64,000 nt of DNA from Acanthosepion esculentum (Eukaryota > Mollusca > Cephalopoda > Sepiida > Sepiidae), in NCBI GenBank assembly GCA_964036315.1, contig CAXIWW010000817.1:6607501-6671500 (forward strand), read 5' to 3'. Each line of letters starts with the position of its first letter. Position 1 is the stretch's first letter. This document shows, piece after piece, positions 1 through 12,660 of this stretch. The notes under the pieces are model-generated. The model had not been told where the DNA came from and did not search any database. It saw nothing but the letters and a program-made list of their open reading frames with translations. The translations under genes and the position numbers were made by a program.

Positions 1-2006
1 GGTCGTCTGCATGGGACTTTCTTGGACTGTGACTGGTCTGCGTGGGACATTCTGGGACTGGTGGTCGTCTGCGTGTGACTTTCTTGTACTGTCCCTGGGT
101 TGGGGGTCGTCTGCGTGGGACTTTCTGGGACTGGGCGTTTTCTGCGTGGGACTTTCTGGGACTGTCTCCTGTGTGGGGGTTCGTCTGCGTGGGACTTTCT
201 GGGACTGGGGGTCGTCTGCGTGGGACATTCTGGGACTGTCTCCTGGGTGGGCGGTCGTCTGCTGGGACTTTCTGGGACTGGGTTCGTCTGCGTAGGTCTT
301 TCTGGGACTCTCTCCTGGGTGGGGGTCGTCTGCGTGGGATATCTGGGACTGTCTCCTGGGTGGGGGTCGTCTGCATGGGACTTTCTGGGACTGGGGTTCG
401 TCTGCGTGGGACTTTCTGGGACTGTCTCCTGGGTGGGCGGTCGTCTGCGTGGGACTTTCTGGGACTGGGGGTCGTCTGCGTGGGTCTTCCTCGGACTGTC
501 TCCTGACTGGGGGGTCGTCTGCGTGGAAATATCTGTGCCTGTCTCCTCGGTGGGGGTCGTCTGCGTGGGACTTTCTGGGACTGTCCCCTGGGTGGGGGGT
601 CGTCTTCGTGGGACTTTCTGGGACTGGGGGTCGTCTGCGTGGGACTTTCTGGGTCTGTCCCCTGGGTGGGGGGTCGTCTTCGTGGGACTTTCTGGGACTG
701 GGGGTCGTCTGCGTGGGACTTTCTGGGACTGTCTCCTGTCTGGGAGTCGTCTGCCTGGGACTTTCTGGGACTAGGGGTCGTCTGCGTGGGAATTTCTGGG
801 ACGGTCTCATGGATGGGGGTCGTCTGCGTTGGACTTTCTGGGACTGTGAGTCGTCACCGTGGGTCTTTCTGGGACTGTCTCATGGGTTGGGGGTCGTATG
901 CCTGGGACTTTCTGGCACTGTCCCCTGGGTGGGGGTGTCGTCTGCGTAGGACATTGTGGGACTGGGGGTCGTCTGCGTGGGACTTTCTGGGACTGGGGGT
1001 TGACCGCGTGGGTCTTTCTGGGACAGTCTCCAGGGTGGGGGGGTCGTCTTTTTGGGACGTTCTGGGACTGTCTCCTGGGTGGAGGGTCGTCTTCGTGGGA
1101 TTTTCTCGGACTGGGGCTCGTCGGCGTGGGACTTTCTGGGACTGGGGGTCGTCTGCGTGGGACTTTCTGGGACTCTCTCCTGGGTGGGGGGTCGTCTGCG
1201 TGGGACTTTCTGGGACTGTGGGTTGTCAACGTGGGACTTTCTGGGACTGTCCCCTGGGTGGGGGTCGTCTGCGTGGGACGTTCTGGGACTGTCTCCTGTG
1301 TAGGGGGTCGTCTGCATGGGACTTTCTGGGACTGGGGGTCGTCTGCGTATGACTTTCTGGGACTGTCTCCTGGGTGGGGGGTCGTCAGTTTGGGTCTTTC
1401 TGGGACTGTCTCCTGGGTGGGGGGTCGTCTGCATGGGACTTTCTTGGACTGTGACTGGTCTGCGTGGGACATTCTGGGACTGGTGGTCGTCTGCGTGTGA
1501 CTTTCTTGTACTGTCCCTGGGTTGGGGGTCGTCTGCGTGGGACTTTCTGGGACTGGGCGTTTTCTGCGTGGGACTTTCTGGGACTGTCTCCTGTGTGGGG
1601 GTTCGTCTGCGTGGGACTTTCTGGGACTGGGGGTCGTCTGCGTGGGACATTCTGGGACTGTCTCCTGGGTGGGCGGTCGTCTGCTGGGACTTTCTGGGAC
1701 TGGGTTCGTCTGCGTAGGTCTTTCTGGGACTCTCTCCTGGGTGGGGGTCGTCTGCGTGGGATATCTGGGACTGTCTCCTGGGTGGGGGTCGTCTGCATGG
1801 GACTTTCTGGGACTGGGGTTCGTCTGCGTGGGACTTTCTGGGACTGTCTCCTGGGTGGGCGGTCGTCTGCGTGGGACTTTCTGGGACTGGGGGTCGTCTG
1901 CGTGGGTCTTCCTCGGACTGTCTCCTGACTGGGGGGTCGTCTGCGTGGAAATATCTGTGCCTGTCTCCTCGGTGGGGGTCGTCTGCGTGGGACTTTCTGG
2001 GACTGT
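1..2006 (+). repeat. 1,422-bp tandem duplication inside satellite A
   Basis: Positions 1-584 repeat almost base for base at 1,423-2,006 (offset 1,422), including rare variants such as gtgactggtctgcg near 30 and 1,452 and the odd unit with ggaaatatctgtgcctg near 530 and 1,952. Identity breaks at about 585/2,007. This is a large-scale unequal exchange spanning many monomers. The near identity against the usual monomer-to-monomer divergence marks it as recent. The left edge of the window may cut off a further part of the same duplication. Confidence 0.9.
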
Positions 2007-2009
2007 CTC

Positions 2010-5000
2010 CTGGGTGTGGTGTTGTCTGCGTGGGACTTTCTGTGACTGTCTCCTGGGTGGGGGGTCGTCTGCGTGGGACTTTCTTGGACTGGGGGTCGTC
2101 TGCGTGCGACTTTCTGGGACTGTCTCCTGGGTGAGGGTCGTCTGCGTGGGACTTTCTGGGAATGGGGGTCGTCTGCGTGGGACTTTCTGTGACTGTCTCC
2201 AGGGTGGGAGGTCGTCTGCGTGGGACTTTCTGGGACTGTCTCCTGGGTGGATAGTCGTCTGCGTGGGACTTTCTGAGACAGGGGTTCGTCTGCGTGGGTC
2301 TTTCTGGTACTGACTCCTGTGTGGTGTTTCGTCTGCGTGGGACTTTCTGGGACTGTCTCCTGTGTGGGGGTGGTTCTGCGTAGGACTTTGTGGGACTGGT
2401 GGTCGTCTGCGTGGGACATTCTGGGATTGCTTGTCGTCTGCGTGGGACTTTCTGGGACTGTTTCCTGGGCGTGGAGTCATGTGCGTGGGACTTTCTGAGA
2501 CAGGGGGTCGTCTGCGTGGGTCTTTCTGGTACTCTCTCCTGGGTGGGTGGGTCCTCTCCGTGGGACATTCTGGGACTGTCTCCTGGGTGGAGAGTCCACT
2601 GCGTGGGATTTTCTGGGACTGGGTGTCGTCTGCGTGGGACTTTCTGGGACAGGGTGTCTTCTGCGTGGGACTTTCTGGGACTAGGTGTCGTCTGCGTGGG
2701 AATTTCTGGTAATGTCTCCTTGGTTGGGGGCGTCTGCGTGGGACTTTCTGGGACAGTGGGTCGTCTCCGTGGGACTTTCTGGGACTGTCTCATGGGTGGG
2801 GGGGGTCTGCGTGGGACTTTCTGGGACTGTCTCCTTGGTGGGGGCTCGTCTGCGTAGGACATTGTGGGACTGGTGGTCGTTTGCGTGGGACTTTCTGGGA
2901 CTGGGGGTCTTCTGCGTGTTACTTTCTGGGACTGTCTCCTGGGTGCGGGGTCTTCTGTATGGGACTTTCTTGGACTCGGGGTCGTCTGCGTTGGTCTTTC
3001 TTGGACTCTCTCCTGGGTGGGGAGTCGTCTGCGTGGGACTTTCTGGGACTGGGGTCGTCTGCGTGGGTCTTTCTGGGACTGTCTCCTGGGTGGGGGTTCG
3101 TCTGCGTGGGACTTTCTGGGACTGTCTCCTGCGTGGGAGGTCGTCTGCTTGGGACTTTCAGGGACTGGGTGTCGTCTGCGTGGGAGTTTCTGGGACAGTC
3201 TCCTGGGTGTGGTTCGTGTGCGTGGGACTTTCTGGGACTGGGGGTCGTCTGCGTGGGACTTTCTGGGACTGTCTCCAGGGTGGGGGGTAGTCTGCGTGGG
3301 ACTTTCTGGGACTGTCTCCTGGGTGGGTAGTCGTCTGCTTGGGACTTTCTGAGACAGGGGGTCGTCTGCGTGGGTCTTTCTGGTACAGACTCCTGGGTGG
3401 GGGTCCGTCGTCGTGGGACTTTCTGGGACTGACTCCTGAGTGGAGGGTCCTCTGCGTGGGATTTTTTGGGACTGGGTGTCGTCTGCGTGGGACTTTCTGG
3501 GACAGGGGGTCTTCTGCGTGGGACTTTCTTGGACTGGGGTTCGTCTTCGTGGGACATTCTGGGACTGGGGGTTGTCTGCGTGGGACTTTCAGGGACTCTC
3601 TTCTGGGTGGGGGATCGTCTGCGAGGGACTTTCTGGGACTGTCTCCTTGGTGTGGGGCGTCTGCGTGGGACATTCTGGGACTGTGGTTCGTCTGCGTGGG
3701 ACTTTCTGGGACTGTCTCCTGGGTGGGGGGTCGTCTGCGTGGGACTTTGTGGGACTGGTGGTCGTCTGCGTTGGACTTTCTGGGACTGGGGGTCGTCTGC
3801 GTGTTACTTTCTGGGACTGTCTCCTGGGTGGGGGGTCGTCTGTATGGGACTTTCTAGGACTCGGTGTCGTCTGCGTGGTAGTTTCTGGGACTGTCTCCTG
3901 GGTGGGGGTCGTCTGCGTGGGACTTTCTGGGACTGGGCTCCTCTGCGTGGGACTTTCTGGGACTTTCTCCTGGGTGGGAGATCGTCTGCTTGGGACTTTC
4001 AGGGACTGGGTGTCGTCTGCGTAGGACTTTCTGGGACTATCTCCTGGGTGGGGGTCGTCTGCGTGGGACTTTCTGGGACTGGGCTCGTCTGCGTGGGACT
4101 TTCTGGGACTGTCTCCTCGGTGGGGAGTCGTCTGCGTGGGACTTTCTGGGACTGGGGGTTGTCTGCGTGGGACTTTCAGGGACTCTCTTCTGGGTGGGGG
4201 ATCGTCTGCGTGGGACTTTCTGGGACTGTCTCCTTGGTGTGGGTCGTCTGCGTGGGACATTCTGGGACTGTGTGTCGTCTGCGTGGGACATTCTGGCATT
4301 ATCTCCTGGGTGGGGGGTCGTCTGCGTGGGACTTTGTGGGACTGGGGGTCGTCTGCGTGGCACTTTCTGGGACTGGGGGTCGTCTGCGTGGGTCTTTCTG
4401 GGACTGTCTCATGCGTGGGGGTTCGTCTGCGTGGGACTTTCTGGGACAGTCTCCTGGATGGGGGCTCGTCTGCGTGGGAATTTCTGAGTCTGTCTCCTGG
4501 GTGGGGGTCGTCAGCGTGGGTCTTTCTGTTACAGGGGGTCGCCTGCGTGGGACTTTCTGGGACTGTCTCCTGGGTGGGTGTTCGTGTGAGTGGGACTTTC
4601 TGTGACTGGGGGTTGTCTGCGTGGGATATATGGGTCTGTCTCCTGGGTGGGGGGTCGTCTGCATGGGACTTTCTGGGACTGGGTGTCGTCTGCGTGGGAT
4701 ATCTGGGTCTGTCTCCTGGGTGGGGTGTCGTCTGCGTGGGACTTTGTGGGACTGGTGGTCGTCTGCGTGGGACTTTCTGGGACTGGGGGTCGTCTGCGTG
4801 TTACTTTCTGGGACAGTCTCCTTGTTGGGGGGTCGTCTGTATGGGACTTTCTAGGACTCGGGGTCGTCTGCGTGGATCTTTTTTGGACTCTCTCCTGGGT
4901 GGGGCGTCGTCTGCGTGGGACTTTCTGGGACTGTCTCCTGGGTGGGGATTCGTCTGCCTGGGACTTTCTGAGACTGGGTGTCATCTGCGTGGTAGTTTCT

Positions 5001-8000
5001 GGGACTGTCTCCTGGGTGGGGGTCGTCTGCGTGGGACTTTCTGTGACTGTCTCCTGGGTGGGGGGTCGTCTGTGTGGGACTTTCTTGGACTGGGGGTCGT
5101 CTGCGTGGGACTTTCTGGGACTGTCTCCTGGGTGGGTGTCGTAAGCGTGGGACTTTCTGGGACTCGGGGTCGTCTGCGTGGGACTTTCTGGGACTGTCTC
5201 CTGGGTTGGAGGTCGTCTGCGTGGGACTTTCTGGGACTGTCTCCTGGGTGGATAGTCGTCTGCGTGGGACTTTCTGAGACAGGGGTTAGTCTGCGTGGGT
5301 CTTTCTGGTACTGACTCCTGGGTGGTCTTTCGTCTGCGTGGGACTTTCTGGGACTGTCTCCTGGGTGGGTGGTGGGTGTTCTGCGTAGGACTTTGTGGGA
5401 CTGGTGGTCGTCTGCGTGGGACATTCTGGGATTGCGTGTCGTCTGCGTTGGACTTTCTGAGACAGGGGGTCGTCTGCGTGGGTCTTTCTGGTACTCTCTC
5501 CTGGGTGGGTGGGTCCACTCCGTGGGACTTTCTGGGACTGTCTCCTGGGTGGAGAGTCCACTGCGTGGGATTTTCTGGGACTGGGTGTCGTCTGCGTGGG
5601 ACTTTCTGGGACAGGGTGTCTTCTGCGTGGGACTTTCTGGGACTAGGTGTCGTCTGCGTGGGAATTTCTGGTAATGTCTCCTTGGTTGGGGGCGTCTGCG
5701 TGGGACTTTCTGGGACAGTGGGTCGTCTCCGTGGGACGTTCTGGGACTGTCTCATGGGTGGGGGGGGTCTGCGTGGGACTTTCTGGGACTGTCTCCTTGG
5801 TGGGGGCTCGTCTGCGTAGGACATTGTGGGACTGGTGGTCGTGTGCGTGGGACTTTCTGGGACTGGGGGTCTTCTGCGTGTTACTTTCTGGGACTGTCTC
5901 CTGGGTGGGGAGTCGTCTGCGTGGGACTTTCTGGGACTGGGGCCGTCTGCGTGGGTCTTTCTGGGACTGTCTCCTGGGTGGGGGTTCGGCTGCGTGGGAC
6001 TTTCTGGGACTGTCTCCTGCGTGGGAGGTCGTCTGCTTGGGACTTTCAGGGACTGGGTGTCGTCTGCGTGGGAGTTTCGGGGACAGTCTCCTGGGTGTGG
6101 TTCGTGTGCGTGGGACTTTCTGGGACTGGGGGTCGTCTGCGTGGGACTTTCTGGGACTGTCTCCAGGGTGGGGGGTAGTCTGCGTGGGACTTTCTGGGAC
6201 TGTCTCCTGGGTGGGTAGTCGTCTGCTTGGGACTTTCTGAGACAGGGGGTCGTCTGCGTGGGTCTTTCTGGTACAGACTCCTGGGTGGGGGTCCGTCGTC
6301 GTGGGACTTTCTGGGACTGACTCCTGAGTGGAGGGTCCTCTGCGTGGGATTTTTTGGGACTGGGTGTCGTCTGCGTGGGACATTCTGGGACAGGGGGTCT
6401 TCTGCGTGGGACTTTTTGGACTGGGGTTCGTCTTCGTGGGACATTCTGGGACTGGGGGTTGTCTGCGTGGGACTTTCAGGGACTCTCTTCTGGGTGGGGG
6501 ATCGTCTGCGAGGGACTTTCTGGGACTGTCTCCTTGGTGTGGGGCTTCTGCATGGGACATTCTGGGACTGTGGTTCGTCTGCGTGGGACTTTCTGGGACT
6601 GTCTCCTGGGTGGGGGGTCGTCTGCGTGGGACTTTGTGGGACTGGTGGTCGTCTGCGTTGGACTTTCTGGGACTGGGGGTCGTCTGCGTGTTACTTTCTG
6701 GGACTGTCTCCTTGGTGTGGGGCTTCTGCATGGGACATTCTGGGACTGTGGTTCGTCTGCGTGGGACTTTCTGGGACTGTCTCCTTGGTGGGGGGTCGTC
6801 TGTATGGGACTTTCTAGGACTCGGTGTCGTCTGCGTGGTAGTTTCTGGGACTGTCTCCTGGGTGGGGGTCGTCTGCGTGGGACTTTCTGGGACTGGGCTC
6901 CTCTGCGTGGGACTTTCTGGGACTTTCTCCTGGGTGGGGGTTCGTCTGCGTGGGACTTTCTGGGACTGTCTCCTGCGTGGGAGATCGTCTGCTTGGGACT
7001 TTCAGGGACTGGGTGTCGTCTGCGTGGGACTTTCTGGGACTGGGCTCGTCTGCGTGGGACTTTCTGGGACTGTCTCCTCGGTGGGGAGTCGTCTGCGTGG
7101 GACTTTCTGGGACTGGGGGTTGTCTGCGTGGGACATTCTGGGACTATCTCCTGGGTGGGGGGTCGTCTGCGTGGGACTTTGTGGGACTGGGGGTCGTCTG
7201 CGTGGCACTTTCTGGGACTGGGGGTCGTCTGCGTGGGACTTTCTGGGACTGTCTCCTCGGTGGGGAGTCGTCTGCGTGGGACTTTCTGGGACTGGGGGTT
7301 GTCTGCGTGGGACTTTCAGGGACTCTCTTCTGGGTGGGGGATCGTCTGCGTGGGACTTTCTGGGACTGTCTCCTTGGTGGGGCTCGTCTGCGTGGGACAT
7401 TCTGGGACTGTGGGTCGTCTGCGTGGGACATTCTGGCACTATCTCCTGGGTGGGGGATCGTCTGCGTGGGACTTTGTGGGACTGGGGGTCGTCTGCGTGG
7501 CACTTTCTGGGACTGGGGGTCGTCTGCGTGGGTCTTTCTGGGACTGTCTCCTGGGTGGGGGTTCGTCTGCGTTGGACTTTCTGCGACAGTCTCCTGGATG
7601 GGGGCTCGTCTGCGTGGGAATTTCTGAGTCTGTCTCCTGGGTGGGGGTCGTCAGCGTGGGTCTTTCTGTTACTGGGGGTCGCCTGCGTGGGACTTTCTGG
7701 GACTGTCTCCTGGGTGGGTGTTCGTGTGAGTGGGACTTTCTGTGACTGGGGGTTGTCTGCGTGGGATATATGGGTCTGTCTCCTGGGTGGGGGGTCGTCT
7801 GCATGGGACTTTCTGGGACTGGGGGTCGTCTGCGTGGGATATCTGGGTCTGTCTCCTGGGTGGGGTGTCGTCTGCGTGGGACTTTGTGGGACTGGTGGTC
7901 GTCTGCGTGGGACTTTCTGGGACTGGGGTCGTCTGCGTGTTACTTTCTGGGACAGTCTCCTTGGTGGGGGGTCGTCTGTATGGGACTTTCTAGGACTCGG

Positions 8001-8150
8001 TGTCGTCTGCGTGGATCTTTTTTGGACTCTCTCCTGGGTGGGGCGTCGTCTGCGTGGGACTTTCTGGGACTGTCTCCTGGGTGGGGATTCGTCTGCCTGG
8101 GACTTTCTGAGACTGGGTGTCATCTGCGTGGTAGTTTCTGGGACTGTCTC
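2010..8150 (+). repeat. About 3-kb higher-order duplication inside satellite A
   Basis: The segment from about 2,010 to 3,590 is repeated from about 5,020 to 6,470 (offset 2,962 at 2,685/5,647; 2,888 further on after a deletion). The segment from about 4,470 to 5,010 is repeated at about 7,610-8,150 (offset 3,140, for example 4,590/7,730). Together these suggest an ancestral block of about 3 kb copied in tandem, with small indels of unit size afterwards. Diagnostic variants include ggtaatgtctccttgg at 2,710 and 5,672, and a ttttttggactc unit near 4,880 and 8,020. The 6,540-6,790 stretch also carries a short local duplication around ggcttctgcatgggac. Confidence 0.82.
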
Positions 8151-9929
8151 CTGGGTGGGGGTCGTCTGCGTGGGACTTTCTGGGACTGGGCTCGTCTGCG
8201 TGGAACTTTCTGGGACTTTCTCCTGGGTGGGGGGTCGTCTGCCTCGGTCTTTCTGGGACTGTCTCCTGGGTGGGGGTTCCTCTGCGTGGGACTTTCTGGG
8301 ACTGTCTCCTGCGTGGGAGGTCGTCTGCTTGGGACTTTCAGGGACTGGGTGTCGTCTGCGTGGGAGTTTCTGGGACAGTCTCCTGGGTGGGTTTCGTCTG
8401 CGTGGGACTTTCTGGGACTGGGGGGCGTCTGCGTGGGATTTTCTGGGACAGTGGGTCGTCTCCGTGGGACTTTCTGGGACTGTCTCATGGGTGGGGTGGT
8501 CGTCTGCGTGGGACTTTCTGGGACTGTCTCCTTGGTGGGGGGCCGTCTGCGTAGGACATTGTGGGACTGGTGGTCGTGTGCGTGGGACTTTCTTGGACTC
8601 GGGGTCGTCTGCGTGGGTCTTTCTTGGACTCTCTCCTGGGTGGGGGGTCGTCTGCGTGGGACTTTCTGGGACTGTCTCCTGCGTGGGAGGTCGTCTGCTT
8701 GGGACTTTCAGGGACTGGGTGTCGTCTGCGTGGGACTTTGTGGGACAGTCTTCTTGGTGGGGTTCGTCCGCGTGGGACTTTCTGGGACTGGGGGTCTTCT
8801 GCGTGGACTTTCTGGGACTGTCTCCTGGGTGGGGTGTAGTCTGCGTGGGACTCTCTAGGACTCAGGGTCGTCTGCGTGGATCTTTTTTGGACTCTCTCCT
8901 AGGTGGGGGTCTTCTGCGTGGGACTTTCTGGGACTGTCTCCTGGGTGTGTAGTCGTCTGCCTGGGACTTTCTGAGACTGGCTGTCGTCTGCGTGGTAGTT
9001 TCTGGGACTGTCTCCTGGGTGGGGGTCGTCTGCGTGGGACTTTCTGGGACTGGGCTCGTCTGCGTGGGACTTTCTGGGACTGTCTCCTGGGTGGGGGGTA
9101 ATCTGCGTGGGACTTTCTGGGACTGTCTCCTGGGTGGGGAGTCGTCTGCTTGGGACTTTCTGAGACAGGGGGTCGTCTGCTTGGGTCTTTCTGGTACTGA
9201 CTCCTGGGTGGTGGTCGTCTGCCTGGGACTTTCTGGGACTGGGGGTCGTCTGCGTGGGACTTTCTGGGACTGTCTCCTGGGTGGGGGTCGTCTGAATGGG
9301 ACTTCCTAGGACTGGGGGTCGTCTGTGTGGGACTTTCTGTGACTGGGGGTCATCTGCGTGGGTCTTTCTCGGACTGTCTCCTGGGTGGGGGTTCGTCTGC
9401 GTTGGACTTTCTGGGACTCTCTCATGCGTGGGGGGACGTCTGTATGGGACTTTCTGAGACTGTCTCCTGGGCGGGGTTCGTCTGCGTGGGACTTCCTGGG
9501 ACTGTCTCCTGGGTGGGTGTCGTCTGCGTGGGACATTCTGGGACTGGGGGTCGTCTGCGTTGGACTTTATGGGACTGGGGGTCGTCTGCGTGGGACTTTC
9601 TGGGACTGGGGGTGGTCTGCGTGGGTCTTTCTGGGTCTGTCTCCTGTGTGGGGGTTCGTCTGCGTTGGACTTTCTGGGACTGTCTCATGCGTGGGGGGTC
9701 GTCTGCGTGGGACTTTCTGGGACTGTCTCGTGGGTGGGGGCTCGTATGCGTGGGACATTCTGAGACTGTCTCCTGGGTGGGGGGTCGTCTGCGTGAGACT
9801 TTCTGGGACTGGGTGTCATCTGGGTGGGACTTTCTGTGACTGTGGGTCGTCTGCGTTGGTCTTTCTGTGACTGTCTCTTGGATGGGAGCCGTCTGCGTGG
9901 GACTTTCTAGGACTGGGGGTCGTCTGCGT

Positions 9930-12060
9930 GGGACTTGCTGGGACTGGGGGCCGTCTGCGTGGGACTTTTTGGGAGTGGGGTTCGTCTGCGTGGGAATTTC
10001 TGGGACTGTCTCCTAGGTGGGAGGTCGTCTGTTTGGTACTTTCTGGGACTGTCTCCTGGGTGGGGGGGTCGTCTGCGTGGGACTTTCAGGGACTGGGTCT
10101 CGTCTGCGTGGGACTTTCTGGGACTGTTTACTGGGTGGGGTGTCGTCTGCGTGGGACTTTCTTGGACTGTCTCCTGGGTGGGCGTTGTCTGCGTGGGACT
10201 TTCTGGGACTGGGGGTCGTCTGTGTGGCACTTTCTGGGACTGGGGGTCGTCTGCGTGGGCCTTTCTGGTACTGTCTCCTGGGTGGGGGTTTGTCTGCGTT
10301 GGACTTTCTGGGACTGTCTCATGCGTGGGGGTTCGTCTGCTTGGGACTTTCTGGGACTGTCTCCTGGGTGGGTGTCGTCAGCGTGGGTCTTTCTGTTACT
10401 GGGGGTCGCCTGCGTGGGACTTTCTGGGACTGTCTCCTGGGTGGGTGTTCGTGTGAGTGGGACTTTCTGTGACTGGGGGTTGTCTGCGTGGGAGATATGG
10501 GTCTGTCTCCTGGGTGGGGGGTCGTCTGCATGGGACTTTCTGGGACTGGGGGTCGTCTGCGTGGGATATATGGGTCTTTCTCCTGGGTGGGGGGTCGTCT
10601 GCATGGGACTTTCTGGGACTGGGTGTCGTCTGCGTGCGACTTTCTGGGACTGTCTCCTAGTTGGGAGGTCGTCTGTTTGGTACTTTCTGGGACTGTCTCC
10701 TGGGTGGGGGTGTCGTCTGCGTGGGACTTTCAGGGACTGGGTCTCGTCTGCGTGGGACTTTCTGGGACTGTCTACTTGGTGGGGTGTCGTCTGCGTGGGA
10801 CTTTCTTGGACTGTCTCCTGGGTGGGGGTCTTCTGCATGGGACTTTCTAGGACTGGGGGTCGTCTGTGTGGGACTTTCTGGGACTGGGGGTCGTCTGCGT
10901 GGGTCTTTCTGGGACTGTCTCCTGGGTGGGGGTTCGTCTGCGTTGGACTTTCTGGGACTGGGGGTCGTCTGCGTGGGACTTTCTGGGACTGTCTCCTGGG
11001 TGGGGGGTCGTCTGCGTGGGACTTTCTGGGACTGTCTCCTGGGTGGGTGTTCTTCAGCGTGGGATTTACTGGGACTGGGGGTCGTCTGCCTGGGACTTTC
11101 TGGGACACTCTCCTGTCTGGGGGTCGTCTGCGTGGGACTCTCTTGGACTGGGCGTCGTCTGCGTGGGACTTTCTTGGACTGTCTCCTGGGTGGGGTGTTG
11201 TCTGTTTAGGACTTTCTTGGACTGTCTCCTGGGTGGGCGTCGTCTGTGTGGGACTTTCTGGGACTGTCTCCTGTGTGGGGTTCTTCTGCATGGGACTTCC
11301 TAGGACTGGGGGTCGTCTGTGTGGCACTTTCTGGGACTGGGGGTCGTCTGCGTGGGTCTTTCTGGGACTGTCTCCTGGGTGGGGGTTCGTCTGCTTTGGA
11401 CTTTCTGGGACTGTCTCATGCGTGGGGGTTCGTCTGCGTGGGACTTTCTGGGACTGTCTCCTGGATGGGGGCTCGTCTGCGTGGGAATTTCTGATTCTGT
11501 CTCCTGGGTGGGGGTCGTCAGCGTGGGTCTTTCTGTTACTGGGGGTCGCCAGCGTGGGACTTTCTGGGACTGTCTCCTGGGTGGGTGTTCGTGTGAGTGG
11601 GACTTTCTGTGACTGGGGGTTGTCTGCGTGGGATATATGGGTCTGTCTCCTGGGTGGGGGGGTCGTCTGCATGGGACTTTCTGTGACTGGGGGTTGTCTG
11701 CGTGGGATATATGGGTCTGTCTCCTGGGTGGGGGGGTCGTCTGCATGGGACTTTCTGGGACTGGGGGTCGTCTGCGTGGGATATATGGGTCTGTCTCCTG
11801 GGTGGGGGGTCGTCTGCATGGGACTTTCTGGGACTGGGTGTCGTCTGCGTGCGACTTTCTGGGATTGTCTCCTGGGTTGGGGGGTCGTCTGCCTGCGACT
11901 TGCTGGGACTGGGGGTCGTCTGCGTGGGACTTTTTGGGACTGTCTCCTGTCTGGAGGATCGTCTGCGTGGGACTTTCTGGGACTAGGGGGTCGTCTGCGT
12001 GGGACTTTCTGGGACTCGGGGTCGTCTGCGTTGAACTTTCTGGGACTGGGTGTCGTCTGC
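9930..12060 (+). repeat. Nested duplications at the D-proximal end of satellite A
   Basis: A variant unit containing tcagcgtgggtctttctgtt is seen at 4,511, 7,651, 10,378 and 11,518; the last two are 1,140 bp apart and share the following units with gggatatatgggtctgtc, with one extra unit in the second copy. A second duplication places the same variants at 10,017 and 10,661 (offset 644). The variant gggacactctcctgtctggg occurs near 11,100; its mirror image was multiplied in the right arm. Confidence 0.75.
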
Positions 12061-12207
12061 GTGGGACTTTCTGGGACTGTCTCCTGGGTGGGGGGTCGTC
12101 TGCTTGGGACTTTGTGGGACTGGGGGTCGTCTGCGTGGAACTTTCTGGGAGTGGGTGTCGTCTGCGTGGGACTTTCTGGGACTGTCTCCTGGGTGGGGGG
12201 TCGTCTG

Positions 12208-12655
12208 TGTCGAAAAAACTTTTGTAATTATGGTTAAGGTAAGAAATTCTCGACAATTGGACGCCTATATTTTGTGGATTCGATAGAAAGGAAAAATTAG
12301 AAATGCAGTCTTATTGTGCACTCTGGAATTCGGGCGCTGTAAATTGTCAGACGACATACCGCGCACATGGTGAAAGCTGTACTTTTTGCTATCTGAGCAA
12401 ATGAAAAATCCCTGCAAACATAGACAAATAAAATAATTGCACACAATTTGATACCCAATTTGAAAATATTTCTTTTAATGGAAAAAGTTATAAACAAGTG
12501 AAATATGACTGATTTCCCTGTTTAGGGATGCATAACAATTTCCGTAAATGAGCTAACACAAGCCCCATACAGTTGAATTTCGGCTCCACTCTATTCAAGG
12601 TGTCGAAAAACGTTTGAACTTATGGATAAGGTAAGAAATTCCCGACAATTGGACA
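12208..12655 (-). repeat. Satellite D, one full 392-bp unit plus a partial unit
   Basis: A/T-rich, non-A, non-B sequence lying between the A and B arrays. The motif tcgaaaaaac starts at 12,210 and recurs as tcgaaaaac at 12,603, giving one full unit of 393 bp and the first part of a second that stops at the B junction. It is the reverse complement of the D units at 35,149-36,384 and carries the same EcoRI site (12,326). The only open frame of note, 12,297-12,497 on the minus strand, is not kept in the other copies, so I see no gene. Origin unknown; no terminal inverted repeats or transposase traces are visible. Confidence 0.93.
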
Positions 12656-12660
12656 CCAAC
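12651..12660. other. D/B junction, first copy
   Basis: D sequence ending ttggacacc passes into B sequence ccaacagatcagagg. The two families share accaa at the switch (12,655-12,659): D would continue ccaatatt, B would be preceded by gaa. The same junction recurs at 35,144-35,148 (inverted) and 56,395-56,399. Confidence 0.9.

Larger units (their letters stand above)
1..12207 (+). repeat. Satellite A array, left arm (31/43-bp units, G/T-rich strand)
   Basis: Continuous tandem array of two related units. Both start with gggactttctgggact and end with gtcgtctgcgt. The short unit (about 31 bp) joins them by a run of Gs; the long unit (about 43 bp) carries about 12 extra bases including gtctcctgggt. 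Short and long units often alternate, giving a period of about 74 bp. Copies differ by point changes (gcgt to gcat, gggtct for gggact) and by the length of the G run. The consensus has no stop codon in any of the six frames, so very long open frames run on both strands; because 31 and 43 are both 1 more than a multiple of 3, every such frame cycles through the same three translations. No start context, intron or domain supports coding. The array runs off the left edge and ends at satellite D. Function unknown; this is heterochromatic satellite DNA. Confidence 0.97.

Noticed and set aside
6328..8952. 874-codon open frame in satellite A, plus strand
   Set aside because: It is made only of A units cycling through three translations. 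The consensus is stop-free in all six frames, equally long frames overlap it on both strands, and there is no domain, signal peptide or conserved start.
12208..12655. D as a transposon or LTR
   Set aside because: No terminal inverted or direct repeats, target-site duplication, poly-A tail or protein remnant that I can see. In the 35-kb copy it is a simple 392-bp tandem.
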